From LMUY01 sp965199095 (GTDB lineage Bacteria; Pseudomonadota; Alphaproteobacteria; Acetobacterales; Acetobacteraceae), in NCBI GenBank assembly GCA_965199095.1, contig CBDAQM010000007.1, forward strand, positions 937,504-1,001,503: a DNA stretch of 64,000 bases, written 5' to 3'. Below, piece by piece: positions 36,375-46,326 of this stretch. Each line of letters opens with the position of its first letter. Within the stretch, counting starts at the first letter, position 1. A program made the translations under genes and the position numbers. The notes beneath the pieces were generated by a model. The model searched no databases and had not been told where the DNA came from. It saw only the letters and a program-made list of their open reading frames with translations.

Positions 36375-37246
36375 GCGGGCAGTGGTCGCAGCACGGCGGA
36401 TTCCGACCCGCGGGCGTAATGACGCTCGATGAAATGCTGCGCCACCGACAGGAGGCTGACCATGATCAGGTACCACAGCGCCGCCACGATCAGCATCGGG
36501 ATGGTCTCGAAGGTGCGGGAGTAGATGTTCTCCACCGACTGCATCAGCTCCGGCAGGGCGACCACGCTGGCGATCGAGGTGTATTTGAGCATGCCGATCA
36601 CCTGGTTGCCGGTCGGCGGCACGATCGCCCGCATCGCCTGCGGCAGCACCACGACGCGGAAGGTCTGTCCCGGACGGTAGCCCAGCGCGCGCGAGGCGTC
36701 CGTCTGCCCGGGATCAACCGAGAGCAGCCCGGCGCGCACGATCTCCGCCATGTAGGCGGCTTCGTTCAGCCCCAGCCCCAGCATCGCCGCCGTGAAGGAG
36801 GAGATGGCGGCGGTGGACGACACCGCGACCAGTTTCGGGCCGCCGAACGGGATGCCAAGCGACAGCATCGGGAACAGCGAGGCCAGGTTGTACCAGAAGA
36901 CGAGCTGCACCAGCACCGGCGTGCCGCGGAAGAACCAGATGAAGGCGTGGGCGCAGGTGGGCAGCACCGGGTTGCGCGATTGCCGGGCCAGCGCGATCAG
37001 GATGCCGAGCACGGTCCCCATCGCCATCACCAGCACCGTCAATTCGATCGTCGTCGCCACGCCGTGCAGCACGTCAGGGTCCAGCATGTAGCGGCCGACG
37101 ATGCCCCATTGGAAGCCGGGGTTCACCACGGCCTGGTAGGCCAGCCAGGCGACGAACACCGCCAATACGGCGAGGCCGGCCCAGCGCCCAAGCTGTGGCT
37201 CCGGCAGGATCGCCGGCCCGGCGGAGGCGGGGACACGCTCGGCCAT
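36371..37246 (-). CDS. Polar amino-acid ABC importer, permease
   Basis: A 291-residue membrane protein with the HisMQ-type BPD_transp_1 domain: T-I-E-L-T-V-L-V-M-A-M-G near the start of the domain, F-I-W-F-F-R-G-T-P-V-L-V-Q-L, and the ATPase-contact loop S-R-A-L-G-Y-R-P-G-Q-T-F-R-V-V-V-L-P-Q-A. An extra N-terminal helix (residues 20-45) precedes the domain. The ATG at 37246 lies 15 nt after the binding-protein stop. Confidence 0.93.
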
Positions 37247-37260
37247 ACCCGCTGGTCCGG

Positions 37261-38145
37261 CTAGGAGGCGGGGGCGCTGCGGATTTGCTCGGCGGTGAGC
37301 GCGCCGCCGGGCACGCTGAAATCGGCGAGGATCTTCTGGTAGCTGCCGTCCTCCGCGGCGCTGGCCAATGCCAGCCGCAGCGCGTCCTGCAGCGGCTTGT
37401 TGGCCTTCGCCACGACGATGCCGGACGGCGTGACCAGCCCGGGCAGCATGCCCGTCGTCATCGCCAGCTTCGGGTTGCCCTTGGCGATGTAGGCGCCGAC
37501 CGCCTGGTCGGTCAGGAAGCCATCGCCGCGGCCGTTGGCCAGCGCCAGGTAGGTGTCGGCGCTGTTCGGGAACAGCAGCGACGCGACCGCCGGCTGGCCC
37601 GCCTGCACGCAGTTGGCGGACAGCTTGTCCGCCACGCCCACCTGGGCGCTGCCCTGCGTCAGCACCAGGGTGTGGCCGCAGAGATGGTTCGCATCGAGGC
37701 CGGCGGGGGCGCCCTGCCGGACCAGCAGGCTGTAGCCGGAATTGTAGTAGTCGACGAAGGCCACCACGGCAGCCCGTTCCGCGGTGTGGCCGATCTGGTC
37801 CACGCCGATGTCGTAGCGGCCGCTGACCACGCCGGGGACGATGGCGGGGAATTTGATGTCCTCGAACTCGGCCTTGAGCCCCAGCTTGGCGGCGAGCAGG
37901 GTGGCCAGCCGGATGTCGATGCCGTCCGGCGCGCCGCCTGCCGCCGCATAGTCGAAGGGCGGCCATTGCAGCGAGGTCGCGACCTTCAGCACACCGGCCG
38001 ACCGCGTCGCCTCCGGCAAGGCGGCCCTGGCCGCGCTGTCGACCGCCTGGGCGGACGCCACGCCGGCCTGGCTTGCCAGCAAGCACAGCCCGAGCAAGGC
38101 AGTGCGAAGGCATGAGCGGGTCAGCGTTGCGGCGTGGGTCGTCAT
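37261..38145 (-). CDS. Polar amino-acid ABC importer, periplasmic binding protein
   Basis: A 294-residue family-3 binding protein with a signal peptide (about 1-33, ending A-S-A-Q-A). Family landmarks: G-V-L-K-V-A-T-S-L-Q-W-P-P-F-D-Y, G-I-D-I-R-L-A-T-L-L-A-A-K-L-G-L, G-R-Y-D-I-G-V-D-Q-I-G-H-T-A-E-R. The ATG at 38145 is preceded by GGAAGGA. It leads the operon that ends with the NtaA/DszA-type monooxygenase, and its ligand is probably a sulfur- or nitrogen-substituted amino acid rather than a common nutrient (inference from context). Confidence 0.92.
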   Translation of the reverse strand: MTTHAATLTRSCLRTALLGLCLLASQAGVASAQAVDSAARAALPEATRSAGVLKVATSLQWPPFDYAAAGGAPDGIDIRLATLLAAKLGLKAEFEDIKFPAIVPGVVSGRYDIGVDQIGHTAERAAVVAFVDYYNSGYSLLVRQGAPAGLDANHLCGHTLVLTQGSAQVGVADKLSANCVQAGQPAVASLLFPNSADTYLALANGRGDGFLTDQAVGAYIAKGNPKLAMTTGMLPGLVTPSGIVVAKANKPLQDALRLALASAAEDGSYQKILADFSVPGGALTAEQIRSAPAS

Positions 38146-38366
38146 GGGTGTCCTTCCGTGGGCGGCAAGTCTCTGCGTCGCAGCACAGTATGGGGAGAGC
38201 GGCGGCCAGGGCCAGCCCTCCGGGCCGTCGTTCAGCGCGTCGCGCTTGCCGGATATCTCCTCCCCCTGAGGCAGAGGGTTTATGAACACCAGGCGGCGAC
38301 GGCGTGGCATGGGGCTTTTTGCCAAGCCGGGTTAGGGTGCCGCCGCAATCACCATCGAGGCGTCGC

Positions 38367-39224
38367 ATGAACGAACTTGCAGGGCTCACCCGCTTTCCGC
38401 TGCCCCGCCGGGGCTTCGTCATGAGCGGCCTCATCGGCGGCTTCACGCTGGCGACGACGCGGGTGGAGGCACAGGCGATCCAGACCGATACGGCCGGGCT
38501 GGAGGCGGGCGAGGTCAAGATCAGCTCCGGCGGGACCGAGCTGCCGGCCTATTACGCCCGCCCGCAAGGGACCGGGCCGTTCCCCACAATCCTGGTGGTC
38601 GAGGAAATCTTCGGCGTGCACGAGTATATCCGGGACATCTGCCGCCGGCTGGCCAAGCAGGGCTTCCTGGCCGTGGCGACCGAATACTACGCCCGGCTGG
38701 GGGAGTTGCAGGACATGACCAGCGCCATGCAGATCGACCAACAGATCATCAGCCGCGCGCCGGACGACCAGTTGATGGCCGACATGGATGCGACCGCCGC
38801 CTGGGCCGCCGCCAACCACGGCGACCCGGCCCGGCTGTCGATCATCGGCTTCTGCCGCGGCGGGCGGAACGTCTGGCTGTACGCCGCGCATAATCCCACC
38901 CTGAAGGCGGCGGTGGCGTTCTACGGCCCCATGGGCGGCGCGCCTTCGCCGATCCAGCCGAAAGGCCCGTTGGACGTCGCCGGCCAGATCAAATGCGCTT
39001 TCCTGGGCCTGTACGCCGGCGCGAAGGACCCGAGCAGCAGCCCGGAGCAGATCAAGCAGGCCGAAGCCGAAGCCAAGTCCACCGGGCACGACGTGCAGAT
39101 CGTCGTGTATCCGGATGCGGCGCACGGCTTCCATGCCGATTACCGCCCCAGCTACAACAAGGCGGACGCCGAGGATGCGTGGGGCCGGATGCTGGCCTGG
39201 CTGCGCGCCCACCACGCCGGCTGA
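38367..39224 (+). CDS. Dienelactone-hydrolase family protein, probably Tat-exported
   Basis: A 285-residue alpha/beta hydrolase. Residues 13-37 (P-R-R-G-F-V-M-S-G-L-I-G-G-F) form a Tat-like signal ending near V-E-A-Q-A. The nucleophile elbow is G-F-C-R-G-G (Cys, as in dienelactone hydrolase); Y-A-G-A-K-D gives the Asp region and A-A-H-G-F-H the His. Characterised enzymes open dienelactones in chlorocatechol breakdown, but the exported homologues have unknown substrates. Divergent from the ABC operon across a 221-bp spacer that includes a CTCCCCCTGAGG hairpin-like sequence. Confidence 0.87.
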   Translation: MNELAGLTRFPLPRRGFVMSGLIGGFTLATTRVEAQAIQTDTAGLEAGEVKISSGGTELPAYYARPQGTGPFPTILVVEEIFGVHEYIRDICRRLAKQGFLAVATEYYARLGELQDMTSAMQIDQQIISRAPDDQLMADMDATAAWAAANHGDPARLSIIGFCRGGRNVWLYAAHNPTLKAAVAFYGPMGGAPSPIQPKGPLDVAGQIKCAFLGLYAGAKDPSSSPEQIKQAEAEAKSTGHDVQIVVYPDAAHGFHADYRPSYNKADAEDAWGRMLAWLRAHHAG

Positions 39225-39261
39225 GCCAACCGGTTGCAAGGCGCGCCGGCACTATCCTGCG

Positions 39262-39663
39262 TCACTGGTTGCCGCAGGACAGGTCGCCCTCGGTGCAGTT
39301 CGCCTGCGCCGCAAGCCGTTCGGTTTGTTCCCGCGTCAGGCCCTCCAGGCACTGCGACAGCAGGAACGGGTGGACGCTGCCATCGCTGGTGCCGAGCGTC
39401 TCGAACTTGCACTCGGCATCGCGGTAGGCAACCCAGGACCGCTGCGCCGCCTGCAACGCGCCGCGGCCGGCGGCGCTGACCTTGGCGAGCAGCGCGGCAT
39501 AGGCGGCGTTCAGCGCCTTGTCGGCCGTCCGGTACTGCGCGTCGGCGCAGGCGTTCATCGCGCCCTGCGTCGGTTGGGCGCCGCAATCCGCCGCGGCGAA
39601 CGCCGGGGTGGCCAACAGCATCGACAGCACAAACGTGACAGTCCGCATCGCCGTCTTCCGCAT
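39262..39663 (-). CDS. Exported LprI/DUF1311-type protein
   Basis: A 133-residue secreted protein with a signal peptide (T-V-T-F-V-L-S-M-L-L-A-T-P-A-F-A). The mature part has C-G-A-Q-P-T-Q-G-A-M-N-A-C-A and A-Q-R-S-W-V-A-Y-R-D-A-E-C, the Cys-pair pattern of the lysozyme-inhibitor LprI N-terminal domain. Proteins of this type may bind lysozyme in the periplasm. Start either 39663 or 39648. Confidence 0.8.
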   Translation of the reverse strand: MRKTAMRTVTFVLSMLLATPAFAAADCGAQPTQGAMNACADAQYRTADKALNAAYAALLAKVSAAGRGALQAAQRSWVAYRDAECKFETLGTSDGSVHPFLLSQCLEGLTREQTERLAAQANCTEGDLSCGNQ

Positions 39664-39816
39664 GGATCGGGCGTCCTTCTACGGCAGCCCGGCGTCGCGC
39701 GCCACGTTTTGCCCGCCGCCCTGCGGCAAGACGGAACTTACCATTTGTTGGCGGCGTAAGCTCGACGGCGGCGTTGGGCCGATCGACCCGCGCCGCCCTA
39801 CCTCAAGGATGCCATC

Positions 39817-40812
39817 ATGCCGAACATCGTCGTCGTCACCGGGGCGAGCGCTGGAGTGGGCCGCGCGACGGTCGAGGAGTTCGCCCGTCACGGCTATGAC
39901 GTGGCGTTGCTGGCGCGCGACCCGGAGCGGCTGGAACGGGCGGCGGCGTCGCTCCGCACGACGTACGGCGTCCGCGCCCTCGCGATCCCGACGGACGTAG
40001 CCGACGCCGCGGCGGTGGAGGCGGCGGCCACCCGGGTCGAGCAGGAGCTCGGGCCGATCGACGTCTGGGTGAACGTGGCGATGGCGACGGTGTTCGCCCC
40101 CGTGTCGAAGCTGACGGCGGCCGAGGTGGAGCGGGGCACGCGGGTCACCTATCTGGGCCAAGTGCACGGCATGATGGCGGCGCTCGCGCGGATGCGCACC
40201 CGCGACCGCGGCACGATCGTCAACGTGGGCTCGGCGCTGGCCTATCGCTCGGTGCCGCTGCAATCGATCTATTGCGGCGCCAAGGCCGCCATCCGCGGCT
40301 TCACCGACGCCCTGCGGTCGGAGATCATCCATGACAAGCTCGCCGTGCATCTGACCACGGTCGACCTCCCGGCGGTCAACACGCCGCAATTCGATTGGGC
40401 GCTGAACAAGATGGGCAAGAAGGCCAAGCCGGTGGCGCCGATCTTCGAGCCGGAGGTGCCGGCGCGCGCGATCTTCTTCGCCGCCACGCACAAGCGCCGC
40501 GAGATCTGGCTCGGCTTTCCGACCGTCAAGGCGATCCTCGGCAACCGCATCGCACCCGGCTGGATCGACCGATACCTGGCCACCGCGGGGTATACCGGCC
40601 AGCTCACCGACGAGGCGCTGCCGGAACACGCCCCGGCGAACCTGTTCGAGCCCGTGCCCGGCGATTACGGCGCGCATGGCCGGTTCGACACGACGTCGCG
40701 GTCAGCAAGCTGGGAGATGTTCACCGACCGGCATCGCACCGCCTTCTGGGCCGTCGCCGCGCTCGGACTGGTGGCCGGTGTCCACCAGGTCGCCAAGCGG
40801 CTTAAAATTTGA
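39817..40812 (+). CDS. Classical SDR oxidoreductase with C-terminal extension
   Basis: A 331-residue short-chain dehydrogenase: cofactor loop T-G-A-S-A-G-V-G (8-15), V-N-V-G-S-A-L-A-Y with the catalytic Ser, and Y-C-G-A-K. The downstream 80 residues go beyond the usual 250-residue SDR and end in a hydrophobic helix (A-F-W-A-V-A-A-L-G-L-V-A-G-V). The start has AAGGA 7 nt upstream. The substrate is unknown. Confidence 0.9.
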   Translation: MPNIVVVTGASAGVGRATVEEFARHGYDVALLARDPERLERAAASLRTTYGVRALAIPTDVADAAAVEAAATRVEQELGPIDVWVNVAMATVFAPVSKLTAAEVERGTRVTYLGQVHGMMAALARMRTRDRGTIVNVGSALAYRSVPLQSIYCGAKAAIRGFTDALRSEIIHDKLAVHLTTVDLPAVNTPQFDWALNKMGKKAKPVAPIFEPEVPARAIFFAATHKRREIWLGFPTVKAILGNRIAPGWIDRYLATAGYTGQLTDEALPEHAPANLFEPVPGDYGAHGRFDTTSRSASWEMFTDRHRTAFWAVAALGLVAGVHQVAKRLKI

Positions 40813-40860
40813 CTGGATGGTTGTGTCGATGGGTGCGTTCTTTCCCTCTGGGCAGGGCCA

Positions 40861-40900
40861 CCCTCCCCGACCCTCTCCCGTCGGCGGGAGAGGGAGAGTG
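40861..40900. repeat. CCCTCTCCC hairpin repeat, single copy
   Basis: CCCTCTCCC (40871-40879), loop GTCGGC, GGGAGAGGG (40886-40894): a perfect 9-bp stem between the convergent SDR and M3 peptidase genes. It is a half-unit relative of the paired elements at 15414 and 28331 and could act as a bidirectional terminator. Confidence 0.75.
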
Positions 40901-40936
40901 CCATAAGCGCCCAACAATCCCGCCCCTGACGCCGGT

Positions 40937-42964
40937 TCAGGCCGCGATCAACGCGCGGCTGCGCAGCAGGGCGGCGGTGCTGGGCGGACGGCCGCGGAAC
41001 GCGACGTAAAGCTGCATTGGATCGCGCGTGTCCCCGGCGCTGAGCAACGTGCGCAGCCGCGCCGCAATGGCCGGGTCGAACGGGTCTCCGGCCTCGGTGA
41101 ACGCCTCGAACCCGTCGGCGTCCAGCACCTCCGCCCATAGATAGGAGTAGTAGCCGGCTGCGTAGCCGCCGCCCGCGAACAGATGCTGGAAATGCGCCGG
41201 CCGGTGCCGCAGCCCGATCTCCGCCGGCATGCCGATCCGCGCCAGGGTCTCCGCCTCGAACGCCTCGACCGCGATCGTCTCCGGCGCCGGGTGGCTGTGC
41301 AGCGCCATGTCGATCAGCGCGGAGGAGGCATATTCGACGGTGGCGAAGCCCTGGTTGAACCCCTGTGCCGCAAGCAGGCGGGTGATGAGCGCGTCCGGGA
41401 TCGGCGCGCCCGTCTCGCAATGCCGCGCATAGCGGCGCAGCGTGTCCGGCAGCTCGGCCCAGTGCTCGTAGATCTGCGACGGCAGCTCCACGAAGTCCCG
41501 CCGCACTGAGGTGCCGGATTGGCCGGGATAGCGCACCTGGCTGAGCAGGCCGTGCAGGGCGTGGCCGAACTCGTGGAACAAGGTCGTTGCGTCGTCGAAG
41601 CTGAGCAGCGTCGGCGTGGACCGGGCGAAGTTGTTGTTGTTCACGATGATCGGGGAGACGGGTTCGTCCAGCGCCTCCTGGTCGCGGTAGCTGCTCATCC
41701 ACGCGCCGGAGCGTTTGTCGGCGCGGGCGAAGGGGTCGGCGAGGAACACGCCGACATGCCCGGCGGCGTCGCGCACCTCATAGGCCTGCACGTCCGGATG
41801 GTAGGCCGGCATGTCCGGGCGCGGCGTGAAGCTGAGGCCGAACAAGCGCGTGGCGGTGTCGAAGGCGGCCTGCTGGATCGCTTCCAGCACGAAATACGGC
41901 TTCATCTCCGCCTCATCGAGCGCGTAATCGGCGCGGCGCACCTTCTCCGCGTAGAACCGCCAGTCCCACGGGGCGAGCGCGCCGTTGAAGCCCTCCGCCT
42001 GGGCAACCGCCAGCAGCCGGTCCCGCTCGAGCCCGGCCTTGTGCTTTGCCGGCTCCCACACTTCGGCCAGCAGGCTTTGCACCGCCTCGGGCGTGCCGGC
42101 CATGGTGTCGGCCAGGCGGAACGCGGCGAAGCTGGGATAGCCCAGCAGCTTGGCCCGCTCGGCGCGCAGGGCCAGGATCTCCGGGATCAGCCCGCGGTTG
42201 TCATGCTCGCCCGGGTGCATGCCGCGGGCGATCCAGGCCTGGTAGGCCGTCTGCCGCAGGTCGCGCCGGGCGGAGAAGGTGAGGAACGGCTCAATCAGCG
42301 AGCGGGACAGCGTGATGGCATAGCCCGGCAGCCCGCGCTCCGCCGCCGCCTGCGCCGCGCCGGCCCGCACGAAGTCCGGCAGGCCGTCCAGGTCCGGCTC
42401 GCCCAACGGCAGGTGCCAGGATTTTTCGTCGTGCAGGACGTTCTGCCCGAAGGCGGTGTGCAGCACGGCGAGGCGCTGCGAAATCGCAGCCATGCGGGCC
42501 TTCGCCGCCGGGTCCAGGGCTGCGCCGCTGCGGACGAACCCGAGATGCGTCCGCTCCAGCAGGCGGCGCTGGTCCTCCGCCAGGTCGAGCGTGTCGCGTT
42601 GCCGGTGCAGCGCATCCACCCGCGCGAACACCGCCGGGTCCAGCGCAACCTGCGTGCTGTGTTGGGCCAGTTTGGGCGACATCTCCCGGTCCAGCGCCTC
42701 CAGGGCGGCGCCGCCCTGGCTGACCACCAGGTTGGAGAAGACGTTGCTGACGCGGCTCAGCACCCGGCCGCTGCGTTGCAGCGCCTCGACCGTGTTGGCG
42801 AAGCTAGGGGGCGCCGGGTCGGCGCCGATGGCGGCGATTTCCGCCAGATGGGCCGCCATCGCGGTCGTGAAGGCGGGCGCGAAATGCTCCGGCCGGATTT
42901 GGTCGAAGGGTGGCACGCCGCACGGAGTCGTCCATGGCGTGAGCAGGGGATTGGCGTCGGTCAT
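40937..42964 (-). CDS. M3-family zinc oligopeptidase / peptidyl-dipeptidase (Dcp-like)
   Basis: A 675-residue thimet-type metallopeptidase. The zinc motif is H-E-F-G-H-A-L-H, preceded by the conserved L-L-S-F-D-D-A-T-T-L-F; the H-Y-x-Y-G-type loop appears as G-G-G-Y-A-A-G-Y-Y-S-Y-L-W. N-terminal P-P-F-D-Q-I-R-P-E-H-F matches Dcp/oligopeptidase A. It is cytosolic and degrades short peptides. The start at 42964 is chosen since homology begins at N-P-L-L-T-P-W; the frame extends 18 codons upstream. Confidence 0.94.
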   Translation of the reverse strand: MTDANPLLTPWTTPCGVPPFDQIRPEHFAPAFTTAMAAHLAEIAAIGADPAPPSFANTVEALQRSGRVLSRVSNVFSNLVVSQGGAALEALDREMSPKLAQHSTQVALDPAVFARVDALHRQRDTLDLAEDQRRLLERTHLGFVRSGAALDPAAKARMAAISQRLAVLHTAFGQNVLHDEKSWHLPLGEPDLDGLPDFVRAGAAQAAAERGLPGYAITLSRSLIEPFLTFSARRDLRQTAYQAWIARGMHPGEHDNRGLIPEILALRAERAKLLGYPSFAAFRLADTMAGTPEAVQSLLAEVWEPAKHKAGLERDRLLAVAQAEGFNGALAPWDWRFYAEKVRRADYALDEAEMKPYFVLEAIQQAAFDTATRLFGLSFTPRPDMPAYHPDVQAYEVRDAAGHVGVFLADPFARADKRSGAWMSSYRDQEALDEPVSPIIVNNNNFARSTPTLLSFDDATTLFHEFGHALHGLLSQVRYPGQSGTSVRRDFVELPSQIYEHWAELPDTLRRYARHCETGAPIPDALITRLLAAQGFNQGFATVEYASSALIDMALHSHPAPETIAVEAFEAETLARIGMPAEIGLRHRPAHFQHLFAGGGYAAGYYSYLWAEVLDADGFEAFTEAGDPFDPAIAARLRTLLSAGDTRDPMQLYVAFRGRPPSTAALLRSRALIAA

Positions 42965-43103
42965 GCCACAGGGTTCCGGTTGAACATGGCGCAGGATGTG
43001 GGCTGTGCAGCAAACCATGTCGAGGCACTTGGTTTTCGCTGAAGTTTCTTATGCCGAACTAACAAATGACAGCGTATCAGAATGCCTTCTGGTGTGTTAT
43101 GTC

Positions 43104-43119
43104 ACTTAGCGCGCTAAGT
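43104..43119. promoter_or_regulatory. Perfect 16-bp palindrome, candidate MarR/OhrR operator
   Basis: ACTTAGCGCGCTAAGT reads the same on both strands. It lies 53 bp upstream of the 74-codon ORF and shares the 9-mer CGCGCTAAG with a second site at 43410. The nearest regulator is the MarR-type protein encoded at 43492. Confidence 0.5.
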
Positions 43120-43171
43120 TGATCGACGACACGTTGACGACATCGCGCTTGAAAAAAAGAGGCGAACGTCC

Positions 43172-43396
43172 GTGATCCAACATCTTGGTTTAGCCCTTGT
43201 CCACGAACCAACGGACTACAAGCGAGCTTTGATTCTGGCTCAGATGGCGCATGACGAGGGTCGCATGGACGATGCCGAGAGCCTGGTCAGCATCGTCTAC
43301 GACCTGATCGACGCCATGACGTGGCCTGGCTTAGGCGCGGAAAACGCGGCGTCAGACACCTGCCAGAACCCTGGCAGCTTCAGGCCGGTTCTCTGA
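43172..43396 (+). CDS. Small hypothetical protein (74 aa)
   Basis: A GTG start preceded by AGAGG about 10 nt upstream. The acidic product has Y-K-R-A-L-I-L-A-Q-M-A-H-D-E-G-R and D-D-A-E-S-L-V-S-I-V-Y-D-L, consistent with two helices; the C-terminus (T-W-P-G-L-G-A-E-N) is unstructured. No family is recognised. It sits between two palindromic sites and before the MarR gene, so it may be co-regulated. Confidence 0.45.
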   Translation: MIQHLGLALVHEPTDYKRALILAQMAHDEGRMDDAESLVSIVYDLIDAMTWPGLGAENAASDTCQNPGSFRPVL

Positions 43397-43409
43397 GGCC
43401 AATTTTTAC

Positions 43410-43420
43410 GCGCTAAGCGC
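43410..43420. promoter_or_regulatory. Second palindromic site upstream of the MarR gene
   Basis: GCGCT-a-AGCGC, arms of 5 bp around one central base, inside ACGCGCTAAGCGC. It shares CGCGCTAAG with the 43104 site and lies 72 bp before the regulator's start, fitting autoregulation. Confidence 0.4.
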
Positions 43421-43491
43421 ATTTTGGTTGTTAGAGCCAGAGCAACTGTTTGATGATCGTAACGTCGGCCCAAGTGGCTGAAGGACATAAT

Positions 43492-43929
43492 ATGGCCGAG
43501 ACCTTCCCGCTGCGTCTGGAAGAACAAATTTGCTTTAATCTGTATGCCGCAACCAATGCGATCACCCATCGATACAAGCGGTATCTCGACAAGCTTGACC
43601 TTACTTTTCCGCAATATTTGGTGTTGCTCGCCTTGCGGGGGCAACCTGGCCTCACCTCAGGTGAACTCGCCCGGGCGCTGCGTTTAGACGCCGGGTCGCT
43701 ATCGCCCATCTTGAAGCGACTGACCGAAGCCGGGCTGATCAGCCGGGTGCGGCACAGCGAGGACAATCGCATCATCTACAGTGAGCTCACACAAGCCGGC
43801 CTGGCGTTGGGAGATGACATGATCAAGGCGCAGGCGTCTGTGCAATGCGGGATCGACCTGGATGCGGATGAGCAGGCAACGCTCCGCGGCACGCTCCAAC
43901 ACATCACAGACACCCTGATGACGTCCTGA
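43492..43929 (+). CDS. MarR-family regulator, OhrR-like
   Basis: A 145-residue winged-helix protein. ATG 43492 has GAAGGA 6 nt upstream, better than TTG/ATG at 43450-43453. The N-terminal E-E-Q-I-C-F-N-L-Y places a Cys where OhrR senses organic hydroperoxides, followed by Y-K-R-Y-L-D-K-L-D-L-T-F-P-Q-Y-L-V-L-L-A-L. The wing/helix region D-A-G-S-L-S-P-I-L-K-R-L matches OhrR. It is a likely peroxide-responsive repressor; no ohr gene is seen in the window, so its target is open. Confidence 0.85.
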   Translation: MAETFPLRLEEQICFNLYAATNAITHRYKRYLDKLDLTFPQYLVLLALRGQPGLTSGELARALRLDAGSLSPILKRLTEAGLISRVRHSEDNRIIYSELTQAGLALGDDMIKAQASVQCGIDLDADEQATLRGTLQHITDTLMTS

Positions 43930-43967
43930 ATGCGCCGCGGAGAGCGGCAGCGTAAGAAGGACCGCCG

Positions 43968-44207
43968 GTGACCACTCCGTTGATTCAGAAGCTGAAGGTG
44001 TTCGGTCCGCTTCCCGACGATGACAAGCGTCTTCTGGACGACATCACTCGTTACCCCCGGAGTTCTTGTGCGATTGCAGCCTGCACTTGCAGAACACGGT
44101 CGATATGCGTCGCCCGTCGGCCATTGCAGAAGCCGGAGCATGACGCCGCCGGGGGGTGGTCAGCGAGGGCTTGCGGTGGGAGTATCGTCAAACTGACGAC
44201 ACCCTAG
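43968..44207 (+). pseudogene. Crp/Fnr-type regulator remnant
   Basis: The frame starts M-T-T-P-L-I-Q-K-L-K-V-F-G-P-L-P-D-D-D-K-R-L-L-D-D-I, the usual N-terminus of Crp/Fnr proteins before the cyclic-nucleotide domain. It then becomes Cys/Arg-rich nonsense. Short sensible-looking stretches occur in other frames (L-H-L-Q-N-T-V-D-M-R-R-P-S-A-I-A-E; S-E-G-L-R-W-E-Y-R-Q), so most of the gene seems to have been lost by deletions and shifts, including the 220-residue core. Confidence 0.55.
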
Positions 44208-44255
44208 ACGCGGGGTCGCCCGCAGGGGAACCGCCGCGTCAAGGCAGGAGGGGCC

Positions 44256-46307
<2,052 letters not shown>

Positions 46308-46326
46308 CCCGAAGGACCATGCCCGC

